Positions 43,397 through 55,660 are shown, numbered from the stretch's first letter. The stretch: DNA of 64,000 bases from Thalassia testudinum (GCA_037157565.1 JAZHRO010000014.1:104997501-105061500); one strand, 5' to 3'. Notes: generated by a model from the sequence alone, not told the origin. Made by a program: numbers and translations.

Positions 43397-45852
43397 GGGT
43401 AGGATTTAGGTTGGAAATTCACCAAAAATACTGAAAACAATGTTTGGGTTAAAAAATAACCCAAGGTGCACAATAGGTTGAATTTAGATTTAACCTTAAT
43501 AAAACTCAGTTGGATCATTTCATTTGCACTCTAGATTGTTCCAGAAAATCATTCATCCCATTTAATCAAAGATTTAAGCTCTAATTCCTCATATTCAACC
43601 TAATTTTGACCTAACTGGCTCAAAGTTTGACTTTTTGAAATAGAACTTTACATATCAAATTAAATCCATAAATCAACTTAATGTATCCTCGGGAGTTCAT
43701 TCAACACCTCGAAACTAGGTTTTGAGCACTTCAGAGGGCTCTCAGACACTGTCACCTGAGGTGAAAGGTGCTTGTGTCCAGCAAGAGATTCTAGGAGTTC
43801 TCAGATCATATAAAGATCATGAATGACTTTTACATACTCCTCTCATGCTTCTAGACCTAATCTTAGGACCTAAACCCTAATAGACTCACTCCTCCAAACT
43901 CCAACTCCATCGGAGTTGGAGAAGACAGATATCAAACTAGAGCTCAAATTAATGAAACACAGTTAAAAGCTCAGATTCTTGATCCAAAGACATCATAAGA
44001 TCATTCTAGAGCTTTTCAGAGTCTTTAAAGGGATGAAGCTCAAGTTCCGTTTGCCGAAGCTCACCGGAGCTCCGGTGAACTCAAAAATAAGACACTAGAG
44101 TTCAAAACTCCGTGAAATAGACCATAAATGGTCTCAAAAGATTTCTGAGGTCGCAAGAGACCTCAGGAGCACAACAATTAAAATAATTAAAGAAGAAATT
44201 AGAAGATATGCTTCAAATTTGATGAAATCACAATCTAAGTTTGCTGGAACTCAAATTGACTCCTCGTACTCAATTGAGTGAGGGGAACAGATCAGTGGCA
44301 TGCGGCAATGGTTAATAAGTGGCTAATTAGGTGGAAGAACTCCTCCTGAGTCGCCATTGACAGCGAGCTCAGGAGGTTGAGGTGATTTGGGCGTTTCTGA
44401 TATATGTCATTATTATTCAAATTAAAAGCAAGAATGGGGCCCTAAGATGATGACAAGGCAACGGAGGGCCCCAACTAGAGGTGAATTAGCTCAGAGACCA
44501 CCGCCGAGGACAGCAGAGGTCGCCGGTGAAGGTGAAAATGAACTAGGCATGTCAACTGATAAAACAGTGAGGAAAGAAGTGGAATGTGATCGTGGAAAGG
44601 TGAGATAAGTGATCAGATGCATGAAACAGTGAAATAAAGCCCGCCAAGGCCGGACTTGGCCTTGCAGGAGTCGAAGAAGGAATACTGAAATTGAGCTAAA
44701 CTACACTAATCTAGCTACCTAACCTATCCTACACTAAATCTTACCTAGTTTACTGTTACCTGGATGAAGGGAGGAGGAGGAATCTCCATCAAAGCGTCGT
44801 GATGGAGGATGAAATCAGAAGGTTGAAGATAGAACTCCGACGAGAAAGGAAACGGAGAGGAAGGAGGGGCGATGCACTCCCAAGCCCTGTCACAGCTGTG
44901 GGAGAGGAAGAGGAGGTGAGGGAGGCGAACGCCTATGGCGGAAACGCCACAAAGGAGTGGTAAGAGGCCGCTGAAGGTTGAGGAAGAATAGCCTACCATC
45001 AACTACGGTGGGGGAAGAGGGAAGGGAGTCAACCCTTGAAATCGGAGGGGTGGATAACTATTTATAGGTTTCGCCGGAGGTCAAGGGGGCTGTATCTGGA
45101 CAAAAGAGGGTCTAGGTTCATGATAACCACTGATGTCATCTCTGATGCCGGTGAAGTTATTCACCTAACATAATTAGGATTTATGGCCAATCCGCACCAT
45201 TGGATGGAAAGGAGAGAGTGAGTCGACGATCAGCAGCTTGGGCACAGGTGTTCTGACGAAGGATGGGCAATGATCGGAAGGTGTGGGGACCGACTTACGA
45301 GAGCCATCCAAATGTTGACGAAGAAGAAGAGGAAGAAGACAATGTTCACAAGGACATTTTTGTAATGAAAGTTAAGGGCCTTAAAAGTAAATAAAAAGAC
45401 TCAATTGGAATGAATTCTAAGGACCTAAACGCAAACAGAGGCATTTTAAGCTTAATTTAATTTAATTCTTTTTCAACTTTTTATATATTATTATATATTA
45501 GGTAAATAATATATTCATGCCTTGAAATTACGCTTTCGCCCTTCTTAGCTATATTTATTTAAATGATTAAGTTATTTAAGTTAATAAGATACTTAGGGTT
45601 AAATATTAATTAAGTTAATTTAGATATTAATTAACTTGTTAAATATATAGTATTTGAGTCCAAATTATTATTTAAATCATTAATAATATTAATCGATATT
45701 TAATTTAGTATTTTTAACTTAATTTAAAGGTCCCTAACATTTTATCCCTTTATTATAATTAAACCCTAATTAGACATATTCTTAGCTAATTAACTAGGAA
45801 TTCTAATTAATTAGGGGTATTTAAGAGCCATGATGAGTCTCTCATCACCTAG

Positions 45853-47887
45853 GTTTCTCATCGTTCTTTGCAAACAAGTCCCTACCACCATTAGTGTGAA
45901 CACATCAAACTCCGTCGAGATTCGAGCGAAGATTTCTTACTCAATTCTTAATCAAACTATCCCAAAATTGAACCAGAGATTCCTTGAGGAATCTCCTTCC
46001 AAATGGACCCAACCGTGAATCCTAACTCCTTCCCAAAAGCTGATGCGAACGCTTGGAAAGGAAGGGTATCTGTGCATGTGAGATCCTTGAATCTCGCAAG
46101 CTTGGTTTCCAAGCTTGAAGGACCTCCTAAAGGACTATAAAAGGCTCTACATCAAGTTCCTCACCTCCTTAGCTAGGTTTGGCCTTAAAATCCTTCTTCC
46201 TCCCCTATCCACGGCCAGCTCTAACTAGCTCCAACGGTTTCTTCTTCTCCATCTTCCTAAGGATGGCCAACGGCCAAATTAGCTCATCCAACCTCTTCCA
46301 CACGTTCGTTCGCACCTCGCCAGCCACAACGAGGGTGTCCTCCCCTTCTCCTCACCACCAACTTCCTCAACAAAGCATCTTCTTCCACGGCACCGGCGGT
46401 CACACCGGTGCTCACAACCTTCACCCCCTTCGTCCTATAGTAGGTCTAGAATCTTCCTCTTCGTCTCCTTAATCTTCCTAACCCCTCTACCTCCTAAATC
46501 AACTGCCGACACGCTCTTCCACCCTCCGTCTTCCTTCACTCTGGCCGAGCTCCAGCGAGATTGAGAGCTCACTACACGCCACCGTTCACCTCACCACAAC
46601 TCCCAAAAGCATCGCTGGGCTCCCTACTCCAAAATCCCTCTACCAATTGCATCCTTCATCCATCCTAAACCCTCACCGAACACACCCATCGTCCGTCACC
46701 TTCATCGACTTCGCCACACCACCTCAAACCTCCAATCACCATGAGAACACCGGCGTTGAACTCCTCACTTCGCGGTGACCCTATTGAACATTCTAATTGG
46801 GGCTTTGAGCCCATATTTGTGTTTTAGGGTTTTTGCCGACTAGAATCATCTTCTCCGACACCGTCATGCTTCCTCCAGCCATCACCGCTGCTAATTCCAC
46901 TTGCAATTGATGCAAACACATCCCAAGAGCAGAGTTGCGTCTTCAATTGAGCATAGAACAGATTCAAGTAGCTTGCAATCAAGTGTTGCACTTCCTACAG
47001 CTTCACGAAGAAAAGACATTGCCTTAGTGCCACATCATGTGTGGACGAAGGGCTGAGTGCGTATAAGTTGAATTCTTGCTAATAGCTCTTCACCTAGTAA
47101 CACGAGGGGTCGAGTCCCTCACCCCCGCACATACCCCTTACATCCGAATACCCGCCTAAGCCCCACTCCTCGATCACCACACGTGTCGGTGACCCTGGAC
47201 ACTGTACATGACCCAAATACTCGAAGATGGATCCGACTATGCTAGGTCTGGGATTGAGAGAAGAGGAGGAAGATTTGTAAGAGAGCAGGGGAGGGTTTTG
47301 CTATCTATAGCTACGCCCTGAAAAACACATAGTCTTTGAAGGAAGAAGAAGAGAAGGAAAAGAGAGAGCTTTGAGAAGGAAGAGAAGGCCGTGCTTTTGA
47401 AGAGAAAGGGAAGATTTGTAAAGAAGGAAGGGAAGCTTAAAGAAGAAGAAGCCTTGTGCTGCCAAGGCTAAGTGTTGACACACTTAAGTCGTCTGAAAAA
47501 AAACCTGTCATCTAATTGAGCATTATTTGAATGTTACTGTCGAATGATTTAAGTACTATAGTTAATATTAAATATGAGATGCATGCTTAATTAGAGGATC
47601 TAATTGGTGATTCAAATCACCACTTTTTGGATTCCCTCTACTCTTTTTATCTCATCAGTATTTGAATTACAATCTGACAAATTATATTCATTGCATATCT
47701 ATTTTTGTGATCAGTTAATTGTGCTCATTAATTCTGAATAAGATTAATGTTGCGAATTCCATATTTGCTCCTTGTATTCGACCTTGGACTCTTCTTTAGA
47801 ATCTGAGTTATAAATTTAAGTGATTTGAGCAACTTTTGTCCTATACTACAATGCATTTTCCTAAATTTCAACGAAATCACTTAAACA
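45853..47887 (+). repeat. Element B LTR2, right part
   Basis: Continues from the 34290 break, collinear with 26900-29006 of LTR1, and ends ACTTAAACA before CACAC. The (GAA)n run of LTR1 is shortened here (47442-47450). TATAAAAG is at 46136. Confidence 0.85.
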
Positions 47888-47892
47888 CACAC

Positions 47893-48480
47893 TTCTTCAT
47901 TCTACTATGTGGTAGTAAATGTATCACTACAACACAACCTATCTCTCAACACTCCCCCTCAAGCTGGAGCATGGAATGTTCAGCTTGAACAAGAGATATT
48001 CCCATTCTACAAAGCGAAAGACACAACATAAAATAAAAATGATGCTGCTAGGTCACGGCTTCTTCATACCCCTTGTGTCGCCAGCTTCTTTGCATCTTAG
48101 TGTTGCCGGGTCATAGCTGCCTTGTGTCATCAGCTTATTTGCATCTTCACCTTGCTTATAGATGGGTGTAGGTAAGAGTCCAAAGATAAGCCATAAACAA
48201 TTGATTTAGTGTTGGTTGAAATCCAAAATAAGCCGTCACACTCCTCCTTTCTCCCGTACTTGTATGGGAGAAGAAACTAATAGAGAAGAAAAGATAGAAA
48301 GAGAAAAGCTCCTCTCTTCTCATAAGCTTTCATCATTTTTTTTTTCCTCACTTTTTTTAGTTTTTTGCTTCATCATTCTTTTTCTTCTCTTTTTTTTTCT
48401 TTTCTTTCTATTTTCTTTTCCTTCTTTTTTTTCTTTCCTTTTTCCCCCTTTTTCTTAAAAGGCTACACATAAAACAGAAC
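47893..48480 (-). mobile_element. H: copia-type LTR start, PPT and 3' internal remnant
   Basis: The minus-strand LTR start is at 47951; the PPT complement CTCCCCCTCAAGC lies at 47952-47964. The rest (47965-48480) is non-coding and ends in a long T/C-rich block (48337-48460). No pol sequence of H was recognised before G3 begins. Confidence 0.5.
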
Positions 48481-50555
48481 GTCAAATGATCTAATCCAGG
48501 AGATAACATAAAGGACCGAACCTTCCCACGAAACATAAGAGGGCAGCACTCAATACCCTCATCTTTACAAAGGTCAAGCTTTCCCTTCACAATTTTGCAG
48601 ATCCTCCCATCATGGGGGTCATATGTCGTCCCATCAACCTTGAACATCTAGAGCTTCTCAACTATGGGCCTGATCGCCATTGTTCTTGTGAGATTCCCCA
48701 GATGTCAAAGATTTCACTCACAATGATCGGATTTAAGGGCATCATATCGTGTGGGCCCATGTTGCCGAGGGCCTGACAACAGGCACATGCCCTGCAATAG
48801 GAGTGCGCGTCTTTGAACATGGTGGGCCAAAAGAACCCACATTGGGGGATTTTTGTTGTGATTTTATGCCCAGAGTAATGGCCATCGCAAGCCTGGTCAT
48901 GACAGAATGAGATGAGGTCATTGACCTCATCATCGGGAATGCATCTCCGGATTACTTGGTCATTACCAATGTGGAATAGATAGGGATCTTCCCAAGTATA
49001 ATACTTGGCATCAAAAATCAGCCTGTCCCACCTGGAAGTCGCCCAATCTAGAGGGACTTTCCCCATAACCAAGTAGTTCGAGATGCCGGCAAACCAGGGA
49101 GTCCATTAATGGCCAAGAGATGCTCATCTGGAAAGTGCTCGGTAATAGGTCCGGACAGGTCAATAGCCGAAGAAGGAAGATGGGACAAATGGTCAGTTAC
49201 CACGTTATGCTTTCCTACCTTGTAACAAATCTCAAGATCGAATTCTTGCAACAGCAAAATCTAGCGGATTAATCTAGGTTTCACAGCCTTCTTCGTGAGT
49301 AAGTGCCTCAGCACAGTGTAATCCGAGCATATGATGACGTGGGAACCCAGGAGGTATGACCTGAATTTCTACAAACCAAATACTACAACCAGCAGTACTT
49401 TCTTCGTAATTGTATAATTACGTTGAGCTTCATCCAATGTCTTACTGGCGTAATATATGACCACTGGTTTCCTGTCAATTTTCTGACCCAACACCGCTCC
49501 TACTGCGTAGTCAGACACGTTGCACATGATCTCGAAGGGTTGAGACCAATCAGGAGATTGCAGAATTGGTGCTTGGGTGACTCGGTCATGCAAGATCTCA
49601 AATGCGTGAATGCACTCACTTGTCATCTCAAAAGGCGTGTCCTTTGAGAGGAGATTCATCAAGGGATGTGCGATCTTGGAAAAATCAGATATGAATCGAC
49701 GATAAAAATCGACGTGCCCCAAGAATGATTTGATATCTTTGACCAACTTAGGCATAGGTAATTTGGAAATCAGATTCACCTTAGCCCGGTCGACTTGGAT
49801 ACCTCTCTCAGAGACAAGATGTCCAAGAATGATGCTCTCAAGAATCATGAAGTGGCTCTTTTCCTAGGAGAGAACCAAGTTCACTTTGATGCATCTCTTA
49901 AGGATCTGGACTAAATGCAGGAGGCATTCATCAAAAGATTCACCAAATACCGGGAAATCGTCCATGAAGACTTCAAGGTAATTACCTACCATATCTGAGA
50001 ATATGACTAGCATGCATCGCTAAAAAGTGGCAGGTGCGTTGCATAGCCCAAAAGGCATCCTGAGGAACACTTACGTACTGTAGGGGCAGGTAAAGATGAT
50101 CTTTTCCTAATCCTCAGGATGAATTGCCACTTAATTGTATCTGGAGTGCCCATCTAGGAAATAGAAAAATCGATATCCCGTTAGTTTCTCGAGAATATGA
50201 TCAATGAACAGAAGCGAGAAATGATCTTTCTTTGTGGAGGCATTCAGTTTTCGATAGTCTATGCAGACTCTCCACGAATTCGCAATGCGGGTCAAGATGG
50301 TTTCTCCAGATTCAGTAACAATCACAATGAGCCCTGCCTTCTTAGGAACAACTTGGATCGGGCTCACCCATTGGCTATCAGAGATCAAGTATATGATACC
50401 TGCATCTAACCACTTGATGATCTCTTTCTTCATGACCTCCTGCAGATTCAGATTGAGTCTTCTCTGCATCTCTCGAGATGGTCATGAGCCCTCTTCAGTG
50501 TAGATACGGTGTGTGCAATACGAGGGACTTATCCCAGTCAATTTATCAAGAGTCC
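48481..50555 (-). pseudogene. G3: Athila/Tat-like gypsy RT, RNase H and partial integrase
   Basis: Minus strand, right to left. RT starts at 50469 (KKEIIKWLDAGIIY, WRVCIDYRKLN). The palm follows, with FGLCNAPATF and EVFMDDFPVFG near 50060-49940. The connection and RNase H are open from 49848 to 49369 (FLGHVDFYRRFI, SDYAVGAVLGQ, KKVLLVVVFGL). A chromatin/zinc lead-in (KVGKHNVVTDHLSHL, 49257-49048) and the H2C2 integrase domain (YLFHIGNDQVIRRCIP, CHDQACDGHYSGHK, CRACACCQALG; 49072-48740) come next. It stops at DIWGI, just before the first catalytic Asp, so the DDE core has been lost. The 48408-48647 minus-strand frame is of uncertain origin. Stops and a frameshift near 49060 make it non-functional. 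Confidence 0.85.
50551..50555. repeat. Target-site duplication AGTCC, left copy, of element E
   Basis: Repeated exactly at 63387-63391, with G3 sequence continuing on both sides. Confidence 0.85.
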
Positions 50556-52102
50556 TATTATTCAAATGTTTATAATTATATTTTTGATAATGACAAATGA
50601 GCTATTTTCTTGGAAAAGACTAACATATTGCAGGAAGGATTTAAAGAAAATGATCGAGGAAAAGAAAGGGAAAAAAATTTTCTATTACAGTTTATTTTAT
50701 TTGTTTAGATTGTAAAAAGCCTTGAATTATCCTTAGGATGTCTTTAGAATTTTCATATTCATATTGGTATCCTTGAATTTGTAAAGAGTTACTCCTACTG
50801 GTTTTTCAGACGTCTCATTTTCCCTTCAGATGCCAGAGTATGATTTTTAAGATGTTTAATCTACTTCTCCAAACATCCAATATCTTGTCCAGAGTCTAGA
50901 TTCATAGCCAATCTTTGCAACCAATGTCATCTAGATTTTTCAGATGATTGTTATCTTCTTCAGACGTCTATTATTGTCTTTCAGACGCCTCCTTGAATTT
51001 TTCAGATCTCTTTAACTCAAAAGAACGACAGTCATAATCTTAGGTGTTTTTCAGATGTCTTCTTGAGCCATCTGAAGTTGTCCAACGTTCACTTTCTATC
51101 CAATGATCAAATTGGCCGCAATTGATTATGTCAGTTTCTCTTTTGTTTTTGGACTATTGTAGGCCATCAAACATCCCTACATTTATTCAGACGTCTAATG
51201 ATATTTTTTAAGACGTCTAAAATTTTGTCTAGACATCCAATAAGAAGTCTGATCATTTATCATTACATCCTTATTTGGGTCCAATTTCATTCCAGTAACA
51301 ATCACTTTGACCCTAGAACCTTTTCAAAGGTCCAATTTAATTTTCAAACATCTAAAACTATATGTTCATATGTCTAAGTTTTTGTTCAGACGTCCATGTA
51401 TTTGATCTTATGAAATCCAGTAATTACTTTTCTTTGGAGTTTTTTTAGACGTCCCGGTTTATTCTTAGACGTTTAAAATAGTCTTTTCAGACGTTTGTCT
51501 TAGTTTTTCAGACGTCTAATACAGTCAGACTTTGATTAAATGCATTATAGTCGTTCTACCTTAATTTATTCCATTTCAATTCAAATTTCAATGACTACCT
51601 AGGCTTAAATATGACCTCCTACACCTATATATACCCCCATAGGTAGCTTTAAGAAAATACAACAAAGAAATATACATCATACTTATTTTGCAAAGCTCTC
51701 GATCTTTTTCTGCTCTCTTGTGCTCCATTTGTGTTGTTGTTCCTTTGAGAGCAAACATTCTTCCTGCTGCTCATAGGTTTGATAAGAGAGTATTCTAATC
51801 CTTTTATTCAAGGCTTATAGGAATATATTGTTTTTGATAGTTTATTTAGGTACCCAGTTTGCGGGTTTCCCATTTCCTCTTAGTAGAGGGGCAAAACTCT
51901 TCTTAGGATTTGTCCAGGAAGAGGGGAATTGTAATATTACTTGTTGTTAGTAATTCCTACTTGGGTAGGGGAAAAATCCTAGATTGAAAGATCTAGGTAG
52001 AGGTTTTTCCTGCAAGGGTTTCCTCTCCAAATACCTTCGTGTTGTTGAGATTGATTTAGATTTTTTTTATACAATTCAACCCTCCTTCTTGTGCCACTGA
52101 CA
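50556..52102 (+). repeat. Element E 5' LTR
   Basis: Begins TATTATTCAAATG (TA, not TG) and ends CCACTGACA. From about 50800 to 51530 it carries some 18 AGACGTCT-like motifs at roughly 30-60 bp intervals. TATATATA is at 51626-51633. Confidence 0.9.
51626..51633 (+). promoter_or_regulatory. TATA box of element E 5' LTR
   Basis: CACCTATATATACCCC, conserved at 62920-62927 in the 3' LTR and on the minus strand near 98-105. Confidence 0.6.
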
Positions 52103-52104
52103 TT

Positions 52105-52116
52105 TGGTATCAGAGC
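52105..52116 (+). promoter_or_regulatory. Element E primer-binding site
   Basis: TGGTATCAGAGC, the standard plant copia site complementary to the 3' end of initiator Met-tRNA, two bases after the LTR. Confidence 0.9.
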
Positions 52117-52165
52117 CTTGGTTTATTCTTGTGTGTAGGTGTCAAAGCCTGAGCAAGGCGATCTA

Positions 52166-53803
52166 ATGGCATCTAAGGTGGTAGCAACAAGCAGCAACTG
52201 TGGATTCTCAACATCAAAACCTCTTTATTTCAATAGTATGAATTACTCCTACTGGAAGTAGAGGATGGAAGTTTTCCTGCAGTCTGGAGATTATACGCTT
52301 TGGCAAATGGTAGAAACACCATTTGAAAGACCAATGAAACCTGAAAATGGAGTTTTGACGGATGACAACAAAAAGAAGCTCTCACTCGACTCCAAGGCTA
52401 TGAATGCCTTGTATTGTGCACTCAATCCTAACGAGTTTAATCGGATTTCTCAATGCACAAGTGCATATGAAATCTGGAAAACTCTTGAGGTTACTCATGA
52501 GGGAACGAATAAGGTAAAGAATTTCAAAGTTGTTTTACTAAGCCAAGAATTCGAGAAATTTGAAATGCCAGAAAATGAGAGTGTGAAGGATATGTACACC
52601 CGTTTCACCTTCATTGTCAACAACTTGAAGGCTCTGGGAAAGACCTTCATAAGAGGTGAGCTTAAAGGTAAGACTTTACATTGCTTGACAACTATTTTTG
52701 AACCTAAAGTTACTGCCATAGAAGAAGCTAATGAAGTTGAAAACTTGAATATGGACCAACTTCTTGGAAATCTCATGGCATATGAGACCAAGCTCAATCA
52801 AAAGAAGAAAGGAACGAAGGAAGGGAAGAAAAAGCAATTACCCTTTAAAGTATTTTCAAAATCTGAGGATAGTGATGAAGAAAATGAAGACCTTGCCATG
52901 CTTCCTCGTAAGATTAGAAAATTTCTAAAATATAACAAGAATTTCAGGAAAAAGGGATCAAGAGAGGATTCAAAGGTAGAACCAAACATTTGCTATCAAT
53001 GTAAAAAGAAGGAACATATTTGAAAGGATTGTCCACTTCTTAAGAATGATGGAGATAGGAGCAAAAAGAAACAAGAGAAGGATTCAAAGAAGTCATTTAA
53101 CAAGTACATGAAAAAGAAAGCTATGCAAGCTACATAGGATGATTCAGACTCAAGCGAAAGTGAATCTGAGACTGATTCAACCGAGGAAGAAGTCGCATGC
53201 CTTGAACTTATGGCATTAGAAGATGAGGTAAATGGTTTATCTTTAGAATAACTTATAGTAGCCTATGATAATTTATATAAAACTTTTAAAAAGACTAAGT
53301 TAGAAAATAAAGATCTTAAAGAAAAATATCAAGATCTTCAAAATGAGAAAGACAAGATTATGCAAGAAAAAGATTTTCTATGTGATGAGACTAAAAGTTT
53401 AAAGAATAAAATAAAACTTCTTGCAACTAATATTCAAGATCTTAAAGATAATTCAGAAATATTGTTAGAAGATCTTGCTAGGTATACTAATGGGAAGGAA
53501 AACTTAGATAAACTCTTATCATCACAAGAATCTCCTTCTTGCAAATTTGGTATTGGATATTCTCATGAAGCTAGTTCATCAAAAGTCAAACAAACTAGTT
53601 TTATATCTAGTCAAAAGGAAGTAAAGAAGTTTTCATATTCAACTATGAAAATAAAAACTAACCACAATGGACCCAAGAAAAAATGGATACCAAAGAAACT
53701 TGTTCAATCTTGTTTTGTAGGTCAAAAAGAAGTAGATTTGTCAAGATATATCTTTAAGAGAACCAAAGAAGGACTACATGCCTATAGAAAGATAGTAGAG
53801 TAG
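52166..53803 (+). pseudogene. Element E gag, four in-frame stops
   Basis: Starts MASKVVATSSNCGFSTSKPL at the first ATG after the PBS. One frame runs to 53803, broken by TAG 52259, TGA 53021, TAG 53135 and TAA 53249. The N-terminal 250 residues fit the copia gag-polypeptide family (YWK, LWQMVE, LDSKAMNALYCAL, AYEIWKTLE). A CCHC zinc knuckle follows at C276, C279, H284 and C289, with the TGA stop at codon 286 inside it where Trp is usual. Then come a Ser/Asp/Glu-rich stretch and a long coiled coil (ENKDLKEKYQDLQNEKDKIM). Gag would coat the element RNA; this copy cannot be translated whole. Confidence 0.85.
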
Positions 53804-55660
53804 CCAAGAAGCTCAACTCCAAGACGATCATAATTTGTAGGACAAAAATAAAGGAACTTAGATCATGGACAACGAATGTTCCAAGCATATGATGGGTAAC
53901 AAGGAACTCTTTTTGGAGGAGAGGGTGGTTCCGTTACAATCGAGAATATCCACAAAGGACAGATTATAGGTACAGGTATTATTGGTAAAGGTAATGCATC
54001 TTTTAGTCATGTTGCATTGATAAAATGATTAAAACACAATCTTTTAAGTGTAAGCCAGATTTATGACAAAGGATATGATATTCTGTTTAGTGCTAAATTT
54101 TTTAAGATATTTGATAGTATAATAAATGAAATTCTTCTAATTGGAAAAAAATATAAGGATATATATATTGTTAAAATAGATAAAAATGGAACTTATGATT
54201 GTTTAATAACTTCAAATGATGAAATGTTTACTTGGCATAAACAATTAGGTCATTTACACTTCAAATATTTAAATAAATTAGTCAAGTGTGAATTAGTTAA
54301 AGGATTGCCTACGAAAAAGTTTAACTCAAATATTTTTTGTGATGCATGTACACTTAGTAAGTTTAATAAAAGTTCTTTCAAAAGTAAAAATATAATCTCT
54401 ACATCTAGACCTTTAGAACTCTTACATTTAGACTTGTTTGGACCAACTTGAATGAGTAGTTTAAATGATAGTAGATATTGTCTTGTAATTATAGATGATT
54501 ATTCAAGATTTACATGGGTACATTTTCTTAAACTTAAAGACCAAACCCTAGAAATTTTTAGCAAGTTTTTAAAACTTGTTCAAAATGAGAAAGGATATAT
54601 GATTTCTCAAATTCGATCCAATCATGGAGGAGAATTTGAAAATCAAGATTTTTCTCATTTTTGTGAAGAACTAGGAATAAAACATGAGTTTTCGTTTCCT
54701 AGAACTCGACAACAAAATGGTGTAGTGAAATGGAAAAATCAAACTCTTCAAGAATGTGCTCGCATACTTCTTATAGAATCTGATCTTCCAAAGTATTTTT
54801 GGGCCAAAGCCACTAACATGGCTTGCTATGTACTAAATAGAGTCCTAATTAGGCCTATACTTAATAAAACAAGTTCTGAACTTTATTATAATAGAATACC
54901 TAAAATTAGTTATTTCAAAATATTTGGAAGTAAGTGTTACATGCTCATAACTAAAGAAAATCTAGATAAATTTGATGCTAAGGGAGACGAATGTACATTC
55001 ATAGGATATTCATCTCGAAGTAAAGCTTATCGAGTATTAAATAAGAGAACTCTAATAGTAGAAGAAACTCTTCATATCAAGTTTGATGAAAATTCTTCTA
55101 TAGATAATAAACAAGTTGAAGTAGTAAATAGTGATGATGAGGACATACCCTTTATAGATGTATCACACATTAAAGATCAAAATACACATAATCTTCCTAA
55201 AGAATGGAGTTTTCATAAAGATCATCCAAAAGAACAAATAATAGGAGAGATTAATAACAAAATCAAAACTAGATCACAAGTTAACTTTGTTCTAACTACT
55301 TTTGTATCTCAACTTGAACTCAAAATTGTTGATCAAGCTTGTTTAGATTCTTCATGGATACTTGTTATGCAAGAAGAACTAAATCAATTTGAAAGAAATC
55401 AAGCATGGGAATTAGTTTCTAAATCAAGTAATAATTCTATTATAGGGACTAAATGGGCTTTTAGAAATAAAACTAATGAAGAAGGTCAAGTAGTAAGAAA
55501 TAAGGATAGACTTGTTGCATAGGATTATAATCAACAAGAGGGTATAGATTATGAAGAAACTTATGCCATTGTAGCTAGGCTTGAATCGATTCGAATGCTC
55601 CTTGCATTTGCATTGCATTTAGGTCTTAAATTATATCAAATGGATGTAAAATCAGCTTTC
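53804..55660 (+). pseudogene. Element E protease remnant, GAG-pre-integrase, integrase and start of RT
   Basis: Same frame as gag. 53804-54025 holds a decayed protease end and linker (KHNLLSVSQIYDKGYDILF, copia-typical). The GAG-pre-integrase domain is at 54224-54451 (WHKQLGHLHFKYLNKL, CDACTLSKFNKSSF). The integrase core has LDLFGP with the first Asp intact (54431), but the second Asp codon is Asn (RSNHGG, 54620) and the Glu codon is Lys (54728). The spacing of 35 residues between those two is exactly that of the DDE motif. Stops: TGA 54449, TAG 55520. RT begins (YNQQEGIDYEETYA, QMDVKSAF) and is cut at 55660 by solo LTR A'. Confidence 0.85.
55656..55660. repeat. Target-site duplication CTTTC of solo LTR A', left copy
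   Basis: The right copy is at 57985-57989. The insert plus one duplication is 2329 bp, and RT codons resume in the frame this predicts. Confidence 0.85.

Larger units (their letters stand above)
34291..45847 (-). mobile_element. C: solo LTR of family C inside element B LTR2, itself split by element D
   Basis: Flanked by CTTAG (34286-34290) and CCTAG (45848-45852), one mismatch. On the minus strand it begins TGATGAGAGACTCATCA at 45847 (7-bp palindrome arms, as in C') and ends AACCCATCA at 34291. The C sequence is 34291-35974 plus 43402-45847, about 4.1 kb. It holds no PBS, PPT or coding domain. TATAAATAG is on the minus strand at 45066-45058. AGACATCTGA and AGACGTCTAA occur at 34785-34855, and a CA/CG-rich run at 35338-35412. 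Most open frames reflect composition. Confidence 0.75.
26246..47887 (+). mobile_element. Element B: non-autonomous Athila-like LTR retrotransposon, split by C and D
   Basis: LTR1 is 26246-29006, PBS 29010-29027, two unfamiliar ORFs lie in 30190-31818, the PPT ends at 33630, and LTR2 is 33631-34290 plus 45853-47887. CACAC is duplicated at 26241-26245 and 47888-47892; the LTR start is ambiguous by about 3 bp because TGAT sits at 26249. LTR lengths agree (2.76 and 2.70 kb) once insert C is set aside. No protease, RT or integrase was recognised. Confidence 0.8.

Noticed and set aside
48408..48647. 79-codon minus-strand ORF (begins MFKVDGTTYDPHD) as a gene
   Set aside because: It lies at the ragged junction of H and G3, ends in Lys/Arg runs from the T/C-rich tract, and has no recognisable domain; uncertain retroelement debris.
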